Shown here: piece after piece, positions 52,672 through 60,704 of the stretch
How the letters are laid out: every line of letters starts with the position of its first letter
Position numbering within the stretch: the stretch's first letter is position 1
From: DASTPP01 sp035762175
Lineage (GTDB): Bacteria; Myxococcota_A; Polyangia; Polyangiales; Polyangiaceae
Assembly (NCBI GenBank): GCA_035762175.1
Contig: DASTPP010000013.1
Span: 9,031-73,030 of the forward strand
Direction of reading: 5' to 3'
DNA length: 64,000 bases
Program-made: the position numbers and the translations under genes
The notes under the pieces: generated by a model
Database searches by the model: none
The model's input: only the letters and a program-made list of their open reading frames with translations
Told to the model about the DNA's origin: nothing

Positions 52672-53910
52672 TCAGCGGCCGCGGCGGCGCCGGGCGGCGC
52701 GCCGGCAGCCGGCGATTGCTGCTGCGAACAACGTAGCGATCGCGGCCCCGCCCCCCGCGGGCGAGCCCCCGGAGCCGCTGCAGTTGAAGGCGCCCCCCTC
52801 GACCCGGCCGTCGGGCGACAGGCTCGGGCCCGAGCCGCCCGCGCCGCCGCCGTTGCCGCCGCCGCCGACGCAGGTGCCGTCGGGGCCGCAGCGGGCGTTC
52901 GCGCCGCACTCGGCGCCGCCCGGCGTGCACGCCGCGCACGTGCCCGCGCGGCAGACGCGCCCGCCGCACTGCGCGTTGTCGGTGCACGCGCCGCCGCCCG
53001 GCACCACGCAGCGGCCCTCGACGCACTCGCGCCCCGAGGGGCAGTCGGCGGCGTCGCCGCAGGGCACCGCCAGCACGCAGCGGTTGTCGACGCAGACGCC
53101 CCGGTTCGGGCACTGGTCGTCGCGCGTGCACGGCGGCGGCTCGGTCGGGTCGGGCACCTGGTCGCCGTCGGCGTCGGGCGCGACGCACGCCGCCCGCCCG
53201 CCCACGTCGAGGTCGCCGTTGGGCCCCGCCTGCGCCGTGTTCACCGAGCGGAAGAAGAACTGCGAGCCGCAGGTCGGCGCGATGCCCACGTCGTCGAGCT
53301 CGACGTTCACCTGCACGTAGCCGCGCACGTCGGCCCCGAACCGGATCGGGTCGAGGTCGCGCCCCGCCTCGCCCTGCGTGCGCGCCTGCGGCACCCGCGC
53401 GAAGGGCGGGTTCGCCAGCTGGAACGCCCAGACCCCCACGACCGAGCCGTTGCCCCGCACCCCGACCACGTACTCGTAGCCGCCCGGCGTCGGGTCGTTC
53501 GTCAGCTTCGCGTCGATCTCGGGCGCGTCCGCCGACCCGCCCGTCGCCGGGTTCGCGTCCGAGTCGACGAAGATGTACACCACGACGTCGGGGCTCGGGC
53601 CGGCCTCGGCGGACACGTAGGCCCGCAGCCACAGCCGCGTCGGGTCGGTCGCCGCGTAGCCCGTGCGCACGTCGAGCGTCTGCTCGGGCTGGTTGAACGT
53701 CGCGACCCCGTCGCCCGCCACGTCTTCGGACCCGTAGGGCCAGTTCGGCTCGCCCGTCGCGTCGACGGCCACGATCTGCCGCAGCGAGGGGGTCGTGCGG
53801 GGGGCCGCCCACGTCGCGCCGCTCGCCGGCGCCGAAAGCGCGAGCGACAGCGCGCCCGCAGCACCCGCGAGCAGACCTCGCCCGGCTTGTCTTCGCGCTC
53901 CGAACGTCAT
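52672..53910 (-). CDS. Secreted Cys-rich protein with MYXO-CTERM-like sorting tail, 412 aa
   Basis: The signal peptide is followed by a beta-sandwich region with WPYGSEDVAGDG, LWLRAYVSAEA and VVVYIFVDSDANPATGG, looking like a surface-binding domain. Cys-rich modules follow (CTRDDQCPNRGVCVDNRC, CGDAADCPSGRECVEGRC). The C-terminus is CSGSGGSP, a hydrophobic stretch GAAIATLFAAAIAG, Cys, then RRAARRRRGR. A Cys, a hydrophobic helix and an Arg cluster are the layout of MYXO-CTERM surface-sorting tails. It is probably displayed on the cell surface. Confidence 0.88.
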   Translation of the reverse strand: MTFGARRQAGRGLLAGAAGALSLALSAPASGATWAAPRTTPSLRQIVAVDATGEPNWPYGSEDVAGDGVATFNQPEQTLDVRTGYAATDPTRLWLRAYVSAEAGPSPDVVVYIFVDSDANPATGGSADAPEIDAKLTNDPTPGGYEYVVGVRGNGSVVGVWAFQLANPPFARVPQARTQGEAGRDLDPIRFGADVRGYVQVNVELDDVGIAPTCGSQFFFRSVNTAQAGPNGDLDVGGRAACVAPDADGDQVPDPTEPPPCTRDDQCPNRGVCVDNRCVLAVPCGDAADCPSGRECVEGRCVVPGGGACTDNAQCGGRVCRAGTCAACTPGGAECGANARCGPDGTCVGGGGNGGGAGGSGPSLSPDGRVEGGAFNCSGSGGSPAGGGAAIATLFAAAIAGCRRAARRRRGR

Positions 53911-53990
53911 GGCCGCGATTATGCGGCCCCCCCGGCCCGCGCCGCAACTGAAACGCTAACCCCCGCTTCCCGGTGGAGACGAACTCACCA

Positions 53991-54073
53991 CACCGCGCGA
54001 CCCCGGCGCCACGCCGGGGGCCGGCGGCGTCGCCGCGCAACGGCACCGCACCGCGCGACCCCGGCGCCACGCC
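53991..54073. repeat. 25-bp direct repeat, two copies
   Basis: CACCGCGCGACCCCGGCGCC plus ACGCC occurs at 53991-54015 and 54049-54073, just upstream of the HAD gene start at 54101. Confidence 0.65.
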
Positions 54074-54100
54074 CGGCCTGCTACAGTTTCTGCGCTGGCG

Positions 54101-54781
54101 ATGCCGTCTCTCATCTTCGACGCCGACGACACGCTCTGGGAGAACAACGTCTACTTCGAGCGCGCCTTCGAAGACTTCGTCGACTTCCTCGCGCACTCGA
54201 CCATGGCGCGCGGCGAGGTGGCCGCCGCCTTCGACGAGATCGCCCGCGCCAACCTCAAGGTCTGGGGCTACGGCTCGGCCTCCTTCGCCCGCAGCCTGCG
54301 CCAGTGCTACGAGCGGCTCTGCGAGCGGCACCTGCGCGACGACGACCTCGCCCACGTGATGCAGCTCGGCGAGCGCATCGTGCGCGAGCCCATCCGGCTC
54401 ATCGACGGCGTCGAGGCGACGCTCGCGGCCCTCGCCGGCCGCCACGACCTGACCCTGATGACCAAGGGCCACCCCGAAGAGCAGCGCCTGAAGATCGACC
54501 GCTCCGGCCTCGGCCGCTACTTCCGCCACGCCGCCGTCGTCGCCGAGAAAGACCCCGACGCCTACCGCGCCCTCGCCGACGAGCTCGGCCTCGAGCCAAA
54601 ACGCACCTGGATGGTCGGCAACTCGCCCCGCTCCGACGTCAACGCCGCGCTCGCCGCCGGCCTCAACGCCGTCTACGTCCCGCACCCGAACACCTGGCAC
54701 TTCGAGCTGCAGCCCCTCGCCGAGGGCCCCGGCCGCCTGCTGCGCCTCGCGCGCTTCGCCGACCTCACCGCGCACTTTTGA
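54101..54781 (+). CDS. HAD-superfamily hydrolase, 226 aa
   Basis: Motif I is at the very N-terminus (LIFDADDTLWENNVYF, nucleophile Asp and +2 Asp). A helical cap follows. Motif II is a Thr (LTLMTKGHPEEQ), motif III a Lys (VVAEKDPDAY), and motif IV is shortened (WMVGNSPRSDVNAALAAG). This is the dehalogenase/phosphatase-like subfamily I. It is likely a small-molecule phosphatase; the substrate is unknown. The reading frame fits start to end without extension. Confidence 0.92.
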   Translation: MPSLIFDADDTLWENNVYFERAFEDFVDFLAHSTMARGEVAAAFDEIARANLKVWGYGSASFARSLRQCYERLCERHLRDDDLAHVMQLGERIVREPIRLIDGVEATLAALAGRHDLTLMTKGHPEEQRLKIDRSGLGRYFRHAAVVAEKDPDAYRALADELGLEPKRTWMVGNSPRSDVNAALAAGLNAVYVPHPNTWHFELQPLAEGPGRLLRLARFADLTAHF

Positions 54782-54870
54782 GCGCCCCCGGGGGGCCGCC
54801 CTCAGCCCGGCACGACGCCGCCGGCCTTCGCCGGGCTCCACCTGGGTCGGCGGCGGGCGGGCCGCCCCGC

Positions 54871-54959
54871 TCAGGGCGCGCGCACGGATGGGGGGCGGGC
54901 CCTCGAAGCCGAGATTCAGGGCGCGCGCACGGAGGGGGGCGGGCCCTCGAAGCCGAGGT
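54871..54959. repeat. 45-bp tandem duplication of a gene 3' end
   Basis: TCAGGGCGCGCGCACGGA begins at 54871 and again at 54916; the two copies continue in parallel for about 44 bp. The second copy contains the stop codon and last codons of the exonuclease-like gene, so the first is a duplicate lying just past the stop. Confidence 0.8.
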
Positions 54960-55725
54960 CGGCCAAGACGGGGAAGTGGTCGGACGGGTAGCGCCCCTCT
55001 TCGTGAAAGGTCACGGTCTCGAAGCGCCGGACCGACCAGCCCTCGGGGCCGCACAAGATCCAGTCGATGCGCGGGCCGATCTCGAGGCCGCTGAACCCGT
55101 GAAAGGTGCCCTCGGGCCCCTCGACGGCCGGGGCGAGCGTGCGCGCGTCGCAGAGCCCCGCCGCGCGGAACGCCTCGTAGACCCGGCCACCCGGCACGTC
55201 GTTGAAGTCGCCCGTCATCAGCACGGGCGCCCCGTCGGCGAGCCGCCGGAAGCGCTCGGCGATGAGGGCGACGCCGTTCAGGCGGGCCGCCTCGTCTTCG
55301 GGGCGGTGGGCGAGGTGCGTGTTGAGCAGCGCGAAGCGGCGGCCGCCCGGGGTCTCGAAGCGGCCCCAGGTCACCATGCGGGGGAGGTCCATGCCCCACG
55401 ACCGGCTGCCGGGCAGCTCGGGCGTCTCGGAGAGCCAGAAGTGGCCGTGCTCTTTCAGCTTGAGCCGGTCGCGCCGGTAGAAGATGCCCATGTGCTCGTC
55501 GCGCTGCGTGCCCGTCCGGCCGACGCCGAACCAGGCGTACTCGGGCAGCTTCTCGACGACGTAGGTGCCTTGCTCGTAATAGATCTCTTGGGCCCCGACG
55601 ACGTCGGGGGCGCGGCCCCGCAGGGCCGCGACCAGCGTGTCGCGCCGCGCCCCCCAGACGTTGGGCCCGTCGTCGGGGCTGGGGAAGCGCACGTTGAAGC
55701 TCATCACGCGCAGGGTCTCGCTCAT
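54916..55725 (-). CDS. Endonuclease/exonuclease/phosphatase-family protein, 269 aa
   Basis: EEP-fold motifs in order: VMSFNVRF (Asn), VVGAQEIYYEQ (metal Glu), ALLNTHLAHRPEDEAARL (Asn/His), VLMTGDFNDVPG (Asp/Asn), IDWILCGPEGW (Asp), YPSDHFPVLADL (Asp-His). All active-site residues expected for Mg-dependent phosphodiesterases are present. There is no signal peptide. Substrates in the family range from DNA to phospholipids. Its start overlaps the stop of the upstream primase-polymerase gene as ATGA, suggesting translational coupling and perhaps nucleic-acid work. Confidence 0.92.
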   Translation of the reverse strand: MSETLRVMSFNVRFPSPDDGPNVWGARRDTLVAALRGRAPDVVGAQEIYYEQGTYVVEKLPEYAWFGVGRTGTQRDEHMGIFYRRDRLKLKEHGHFWLSETPELPGSRSWGMDLPRMVTWGRFETPGGRRFALLNTHLAHRPEDEAARLNGVALIAERFRRLADGAPVLMTGDFNDVPGGRVYEAFRAAGLCDARTLAPAVEGPEGTFHGFSGLEIGPRIDWILCGPEGWSVRRFETVTFHEEGRYPSDHFPVLADLGFEGPPPSVRAP

Positions 55726-56867
55726 CGGCGGGGCCGAGCGTAGCGCAACTCGGCCGCCCCGCGAGGCGGCGCGTCGAGGAGAAAGCCCCAGGGCGCCGTG
55801 GCCCCCCGCAGGGCGTCGCGAATTTTGTACTCGAACTCGCGCCGGCTCCAGGGGGGCTTGCAGCGCGCGTTGTACTCGTCGAGCAGCGCGCGCCACTCGC
55901 CCTCCCAGGACCGGGCGTCGCGCTCGTCGCGCGAAAAGCCCCGGATGACCTTCAGCGCCGCCACGAAGGCGGTGCCGTGCCCGTTCTGGCCGCTGACGGC
56001 CGGGGCGCAGGTGGCCAGGTAGGCGCGGGCCCGGGCCGCGCGGTGCGCGGCGGCCTCGGGGCTCACGAGGCGCTTGGGCGGCAGCGGGCGAAGGGCAGGG
56101 GGCCGCTCGGGCAGGGCGCCCCCGGCGGCCCGGGCCATGGCGCCCGCGACGCGCTCGAGCGCGACCAGCTCGGGCGGGGGCAAGAGCTTGCGGGCGCGGG
56201 CCCAGGCGTCGGGCCGGCCGTCGACGACCCCGAAGGCGAGCCGGGCCCGCCCCTCGGCCCCGACCCGGGGCGCGTGGCGCGCGAGCAGCACGGCCGCCGC
56301 CAGCGCCGCGACGCGGCGGGCGAGCTCGGCCGCGCGCACCAGCGCCGCGCCCCCGGCCGCCCCCTGCCACCGGATGCGCTCGCCGCTCGGGTGGAACGAC
56401 GGGGGGAAGACCGTCTGCGCCCCCGCCGCCCGCAGCTCGACGATGGCGCGGCGCTCGCCGTCGGCGAAGCGCGCGGTGCGCGCGCCGGGCGCGACGAAGA
56501 TGCGGTGCGAGCGGGGCTTGCTCGCCCGCCCGAACGAAGCGCCCGTCGCCGGCAGGAAGTCGTCGGCCAGCTCGATCGACTCGGGCGCGTCGAGATCGAC
56601 GTCGGCGAGGCCCCCGCTCGCCTCGCCCAGCACGACGCCCACGCCGTAGCCGCGCGCGCGCCAGGCCTCGATCGCGCGGCGGTCGGGCTCGTACGCGGCC
56701 CACGCGCGCAAGAGCAGGCCGCTCTCGGGGTCGTGCGGCGCCTTCGAGCCCGGGCCGATCGGCACCGGCCGCCAGCCCTTCGCCCGGTAGGCGATCGCGG
56801 CGTCGACCGCGCCCAAGCGGCGCCCCGCCGCGCCGCCCCCAGGACGCCTGTCGCCCGCCGCGCCCAT
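55722..56867 (-). CDS. Bifunctional DNA primase/polymerase (PrimPol, AEP-type), 381 aa
   Basis: The N-terminal PrimPol domain has AIAYRAKGWRPVPIGPGSK, GVGVVLGEASGGLADVDLD (catalytic Asp-x-Asp), and FGRASKPRSHRIFVAPGART, the S-x-H-like motif. The C-terminal part is helical, with ARAYLATCAPAVSGQNGHGT and a WSRREFEYKIRDALRG winged-helix-like end typical of these proteins. Such enzymes are common in phages and mobile elements, but some chromosomes carry stand-alone copies. No phage structural or integrase genes are nearby. It is coupled to the EEP gene by ATGA. Confidence 0.9.
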   Translation of the reverse strand: MGAAGDRRPGGGAAGRRLGAVDAAIAYRAKGWRPVPIGPGSKAPHDPESGLLLRAWAAYEPDRRAIEAWRARGYGVGVVLGEASGGLADVDLDAPESIELADDFLPATGASFGRASKPRSHRIFVAPGARTARFADGERRAIVELRAAGAQTVFPPSFHPSGERIRWQGAAGGAALVRAAELARRVAALAAAVLLARHAPRVGAEGRARLAFGVVDGRPDAWARARKLLPPPELVALERVAGAMARAAGGALPERPPALRPLPPKRLVSPEAAAHRAARARAYLATCAPAVSGQNGHGTAFVAALKVIRGFSRDERDARSWEGEWRALLDEYNARCKPPWSRREFEYKIRDALRGATAPWGFLLDAPPRGAAELRYARPRR

Positions 56868-57003
56868 CCGATAAGCCCAGTCTGACCGCGACGCCCGGGC
56901 TCGAGCAAGGGCCGGTAGACGTCTAGCAACCCCAGACGTCTGGGCCCCTCGGCGCCCGGGCGCCTGCCCCGCCGGTCGTCTAATTAGGGCCCGGCGCGCG
57001 CCC

Positions 57004-57106
57004 GCTCAGCCCCCCGCGCGCCGCCCCGCTCCGCCGCTCAGCCCCCCGCGCGCCGCCCCGCTCCGCCGCTCAGCCCCCCGCGCGCCGCCCCGCTCCGCCG
57101 CTCAGC
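57004..57106. repeat. 32-bp tandem repeat ending in the AlkB-like gene stop
   Basis: GCTCAGCCCC recurs at 57004, 57036, 57068 and 57100, exactly 32 bp apart. The last copy contains the stop codon of the AlkB-like gene. Confidence 0.85.
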
Positions 57107-57695
57107 CCCGCGCGATCACGGTGCGGAAGGTGAGCGACACCCGCCGCCCCCGCGGGCGGCGCTCGCCCTCGACGACGTCCGAGCGGCGCTGCGCGATGCC
57201 GTGCCGCCAGGCCGAGCGCGCCTCGCCGCTCAAGACGAGCAGCGAGCCCGGCTCGAGCCAGAGCGAGAGCGCCTCGCCCCCCGGGCCCTCGAAGCCCATG
57301 GCGCAGGCGCTGCCGAGGCTCAGCGAGGCGACGACGGGGCCGAAGGCGGGCGCGTCGATGTGCGGCGCGATGCCCTGGCCCGGCTGGTACTCGTTGACGA
57401 TGACCTGGTCGGGCTCGCGCCCGAAGACGCCCTCGGCGGCGAGCCTCGCCGCGAGCCGCGCCGCCCAGGGCGGCAGCGGGCCGAGGCGCTCGGCCGCCGA
57501 CACGCCCCGGCGCTTGTAGTCGTAGCGAAAGCCGTAGTGCTGCACGCGCCGCTTGAGCTCGCCGCCCCACGCCTCGGCGTCGATCGCGGCGAGCAGCGCC
57601 GCGCCCTCGCCCTCGGCGAGCCACGCGCGGTGCAGGCCCAGCCCGGGCGGCAGGGCGGAGGCGGCGGGGGGCGGGGGCTGGGTCGCGTGCGTCAT
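57102..57695 (-). CDS. AlkB-like 2-oxoglutarate/Fe(II) dioxygenase, 197 aa
   Basis: The Fe-binding facial triad is visible: His-x-Asp in GIAPHIDAPAFGP and the distal His in SAWRHGIAQR. The 2OG-binding Arg residues are in RRVSLTFRTV. VNEYQPGQG and SLSLGSACAMGFEG are standard AlkB strands. It probably removes alkyl lesions from nucleic acids or modifies protein/tRNA; the Tyr-rich KRRVQHYGFRYDYKRRG segment resembles ALKBH-type proteins. It is single-gene, cytosolic and of normal length. Confidence 0.92.
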   Translation of the reverse strand: MTHATQPPPPAASALPPGLGLHRAWLAEGEGAALLAAIDAEAWGGELKRRVQHYGFRYDYKRRGVSAAERLGPLPPWAARLAARLAAEGVFGREPDQVIVNEYQPGQGIAPHIDAPAFGPVVASLSLGSACAMGFEGPGGEALSLWLEPGSLLVLSGEARSAWRHGIAQRRSDVVEGERRPRGRRVSLTFRTVIARG

Positions 57696-57750
57696 GGCCG
57701 GGGGCGCCCTCGGAGGGGCCGAGAGTCTGATCCGGCGGCCGCCCGCCGCA

Positions 57751-57845
57751 AGCGCCCCGGGCTCGGGCCAGCGCCTGCCGCTCGCCCGGAGCGCCCCCGG
57801 GCTCGGGCCGGCGCCTGTCGCTCGCCCGGAGCGCCCCCGGGCTCA
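57751..57845. repeat. 40-bp tandem repeat abutting the methyltransferase stop
   Basis: AGCGCCCCCGGGCTCGGGCC-type units begin at 57751, 57790 and 57830; the last runs into the stop codon of the methyltransferase gene. No gene is seen in 57696-57842. Confidence 0.75.
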
Positions 57846-58595
57846 GGCCTTCTTCGCCACGAAGATGTGCCAGCCCGAGGGGGCCCGCGAGCGGGACGAC
57901 GCGTCGTAGCGGTCGCGCACCTCGACCCCGAAGCCCGCGCGCTTGAGCGCCTTGGTCACCCGGCCCGGGTCGAAGAGGCGCAGCCTGTGGTGCTCGTCCG
58001 ACCGGCGGTAGAGGCCGCCGCCCGCGTCGCGAAAGAGCGTGATGTGCCGGTGCAAGGTCTGCCCGTCGACGCTCTCTCTCGCCCGCATGACGAGCGCCCA
58101 GCCCGGCCGATCGTGGAACACCTGCCCCACGCCGCCCCGGCCGTAGCGCCCCGGCGTCGCCACGTCGAAGAGAAAGACCCCGCCCGGCGCGAGCGCCTCG
58201 CGCACGCGCCCGAGCAGCCCCTCGAAGCCCTCGGGCCCCGCCCGCTCGTCGACCGCGTAGTTGAGCGCCTCGCCGACGGCCGCGACGGCCACCGACGACC
58301 GCGGCAGCTCGACGTCGAAGAGCGAGCCACGGACGAAGGTCGCCCCCGGCGCCTGCGCCCGCGCGAGCTCGAGCATCGCGGCCGAGACGTCGACCCCGAC
58401 CACGCCGTAGCCGACCGCCGCGAGCGCCTTGGCGAGCAGGCCCGACCCGCACCCGAGGTCGGCGACGACGCCCCCCGCGTGCCCCGCCGCGCGCAGCGAC
58501 GCGATCAAGAGGTCGGCCGCCTGCGCCGCGAGCTCGCCGAAGCCCGCGTGATGGACGGCCGCGAGGTCGGCCCCGTAAAAGCCCTCGTCGCTCAC
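57843..58595 (-). CDS. Class I SAM-dependent methyltransferase, 250 aa
   Basis: Motif I VVADLGCGSGLLAKALA, then GVVGVDVSAAMLELARA, VAVAAVGEALNYAVDE and the post-motif strand PGGVFLFDVATPGRYG are textbook. The substrate is unknown; the fold is nearest the small-molecule (type 11/25) group. The GTG at 58595 (VSDEGFYGADLA) is preferred because upstream residues are low complexity; an in-frame ATG exists at 58664. Confidence 0.9.
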   Translation of the reverse strand: MSDEGFYGADLAAVHHAGFGELAAQAADLLIASLRAAGHAGGVVADLGCGSGLLAKALAAVGYGVVGVDVSAAMLELARAQAPGATFVRGSLFDVELPRSSVAVAAVGEALNYAVDERAGPEGFEGLLGRVREALAPGGVFLFDVATPGRYGRGGVGQVFHDRPGWALVMRARESVDGQTLHRHITLFRDAGGGLYRRSDEHHRLRLFDPGRVTKALKRAGFGVEVRDRYDASSRSRAPSGWHIFVAKKA

Positions 58596-58676
58596 GGCGC
58601 CAGCATCGCACGGCCGCGCCCCCGCGCGCACGTCGGCCGCGTCCCTTGCCCCCCGCGAGGCCACGTCGCCCCGCGC

Positions 58677-59306
58677 TCAGTCTTCGGTCACCCGCCCCCG
58701 CAGGCCCGCCGACACCTGGTGCATCACCGCCTTGAACGCGTCGACCGCGCCCGTGTCGACGATGGGCTCGGTCGCGAGCCCCCACATCGTCCGCAGCTCG
58801 GCCTCGTCGATCTTCTCGGTGCCCTCGCCGTGCTCGACCAGGCACACGAAGGGCACGCCCAGCCGGCCCTGCGAGCGCAGCGCCCCTTGCACCTCGTGCA
58901 GCGCCTCGGCCGCGTCCTTGGCGCCCTTGTTGCCGCCCTCGGCGCTGAACACGATGGCGTCGGCCCCCTTGAGCAGCGGCTCGAGCCCGCCCAGGCCCGC
59001 CGAGGCCGCATAAAGGTGGAAGCGCAGCGCCGACGCGCCCGAGCCGCGCGAGGGCGGCGTGAAGCTGCACGCGATCGCTTGGCTGCCATCTTCGAGCGTC
59101 ACCGCCTCGAGCGGCTCGCGCGCGTCGGCGTTCAGCGCGCCGTGCAACGCCCGCAGGACCCGCTCGGCGACGCCCGCCGAGGGGCCGCAGAAGACGACCT
59201 TGACGTTGAGCTCTTTGCGGTCGCCCTCGACGGCGGCGGCGAGCGCCGCCCCCGAAGCCAGCGCCACCGCCCAGGGGCCTGCCAGCAGCTCGAGCCAGGG
59301 AATCAT
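58677..59306 (-). CDS. MglA-like small GTPase fold with degenerate P-loop, 209 aa
   Basis: A hydrophobic N-terminal segment (LLAGPWAVALASGAALAAA) precedes KVVFCGPSAGVAERVLRALH, which sits where MglA and other Ras-like GTPases have G-x4-GK[ST]; the Lys and Thr/Ser are missing. LRFHLYAASAGLGGLEPLLK resembles the switch region and GADAIVFSAEGGNKGAKDAAEAL the DGVVFVAD strand. It therefore looks like a pseudo-GTPase. The N-terminal helix suggests membrane association. It may scaffold rather than switch. Confidence 0.8.
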   Translation of the reverse strand: MIPWLELLAGPWAVALASGAALAAAVEGDRKELNVKVVFCGPSAGVAERVLRALHGALNADAREPLEAVTLEDGSQAIACSFTPPSRGSGASALRFHLYAASAGLGGLEPLLKGADAIVFSAEGGNKGAKDAAEALHEVQGALRSQGRLGVPFVCLVEHGEGTEKIDEAELRTMWGLATEPIVDTGAVDAFKAVMHQVSAGLRGRVTED

Positions 59307-59455
59307 ACCCGTAGGTTACCACCGCCCCGGGCCCGCGCCCTCGGCTACCGAAGGGTGAAATATTTCACCCCGCGCGCCGAGGGCAGCCAACGGGGGGAGC
59401 CGTACGCGCGCGGGCGGCGGGTCGGGGGCGGGGTGCGACGAAGAAGAGGCGCCCG

Positions 59456-60289
59456 TCACGCGGCGGGCTCGCCGAACGCGTCGCCCGAGCCTTCGTCGGG
59501 CCCCCCGCCCGACCCGCCCGTCGGCCCCTCGCCGCCCGAATTGCCACGCGCCCGGGCCTTGCGCCCGCCGCCCGAGCTCTTCCAGGTCGCGAGCGGCTCG
59601 AGCAGCACGCGGACCATCGCCTGCGACTCGGCGTCGTCTTCGTGGTCGTCGAGGTACGCCGCGACCTGCACCACGTACCGGCGCACGGCGTCGAGCACGC
59701 GCTCGAGCGGCTCGCGCACCTTGACGTGAGCCTTCACCTCGGCCTTGCGCTTCGTCAGGTAAAGCGCCTCGCCGTACGCCTCGTACGCCGCCTCGACCGC
59801 CCGCACGAAGGGCCCGGCCCCGAGCGCCTCGAGGTGCTCGGCCATCGCAGGCTCGGCGAGCCGGTCGAGCTTCGTTTGCGACTCGGCCCACTGATCGCGG
59901 TACGGCAAGGTCAAGAAGCGCAGCCCAGAGGGGAACACCCACGTGAGCACCGCCCGGGCCCGCGCCCCGCGCTCGACCCCTTCGGGCGTGACGCCGAGCT
60001 TCGTCGAGCCGACCAGAAGGTTGTGCAAACCCGACCAGGCCACGTCGAGATCTTGGTCGGCCTGGTTGGCGACCGACGCGTCGATCTCTTGGGCTTCGTC
60101 TCGCAACGTACGCGAAGCGCGCAGCGTCTCGCACTCGGCCTCGAGGCGCTCGAGCGAGCGCACGAAGCGGGGGGGCAGCTTGGGCTCTTGGCGCGCCGCC
60201 GTGAGGAGGGCGGTGCCGAGGGCCATGGCCGAAGCGGCCGACGTACGAGGGACGGTGACGAGCTCGAGGGGAGAAAACGAACGGTACAT
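59456..60289 (-). CDS. Helical hypothetical protein, 277 aa
   Basis: A GGAGG site 6 bases before the ATG at 60289 sets the start (MYRSFSPLELVTVPRTSA). Long amphipathic helices follow (SLERLEAECETLRASRTLRD, DASVANQADQDLDVAWSGLH, VREPLERVLDAVRRYVVQVA). The tail is Gly-rich and disordered. It looks like a family restricted to related bacteria; the function is unknown. Tandem repeats occupy its upstream region. Confidence 0.82.
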   Translation of the reverse strand: MYRSFSPLELVTVPRTSAASAMALGTALLTAARQEPKLPPRFVRSLERLEAECETLRASRTLRDEAQEIDASVANQADQDLDVAWSGLHNLLVGSTKLGVTPEGVERGARARAVLTWVFPSGLRFLTLPYRDQWAESQTKLDRLAEPAMAEHLEALGAGPFVRAVEAAYEAYGEALYLTKRKAEVKAHVKVREPLERVLDAVRRYVVQVAAYLDDHEDDAESQAMVRVLLEPLATWKSSGGGRKARARGNSGGEGPTGGSGGGPDEGSGDAFGEPAA

Positions 60290-60438
60290 GATGGGCCTCC
60301 TGTCTTCCCATCGGGCACCCCCCGACCCAGTTGCGTGGTTCGTCCAAAAAAAGCAGGCCCCCTCGACCCCCGAAGTTTCAGGCCGAAACTGGCCTCGAAG
60401 CCGCCCGAAAACCGGGTCGTCACGCTCTCGGCCGCTCC

Positions 60439-60608
60439 GGGGCACAAAAAAACGCGAATCGTCACGCCCTCGGCGGCCCGGGGGCACAAAAAAACGCGAA
60501 TCGTCACGCCCTCGGCGGTTCGGGGGCACAAAAAAACGCGAATCGCAGGGGCGACCAGGCCTTCTGGGGCATAAAAAAACGTGAATTTTCACGTTTTTCG
60601 GCCCGCGA
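60439..60608. repeat. Four 42/43-bp repeat units with A-tracts, last one palindromic
   Basis: GGGGCACAAAAAAACGCGAA starts at 60439, 60481 and 60523, with a variant GGGGCATAAAAAAACGTGAA at 60566. The last unit contains a 24-bp dyad, AAAAACGTGAATTTTCACGT and TTTT. A 42-bp spacing is close to four helical turns, so the A-tracts are phased and may bend the DNA. It lies upstream of the helical hypothetical gene. Confidence 0.8.
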
Positions 60609-60668
60609 GAGGCGCCCGCGGCGTGACGATTCACGCTCCGCCGCCCACGCTTTCCTAGAGACTTCAGC

Positions 60669-60704
60669 AGCGGACCGCCCAGGCTTCAGCCTGGGCGGTC
60701 CGCT
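60669..60704. terminator. Perfect 17-bp stem hairpin at the end of the hrpB operon
   Basis: AGCGGACCGCCCAGGCT, two unpaired bases TC, then the exact complement AGCCTGGGCGGTCCGCT. It overlaps the stop codon of the membrane-protein gene. There is no T-tract on the minus strand, but the stem is strong enough to serve as an intrinsic-like or bidirectional terminator. Confidence 0.7.

Noticed and set aside
55722..56867. Prophage or plasmid remnant around the primase-polymerase gene
   Set aside because: No integrase, capsid, relaxase or partition genes are nearby, and flanking genes look chromosomal.
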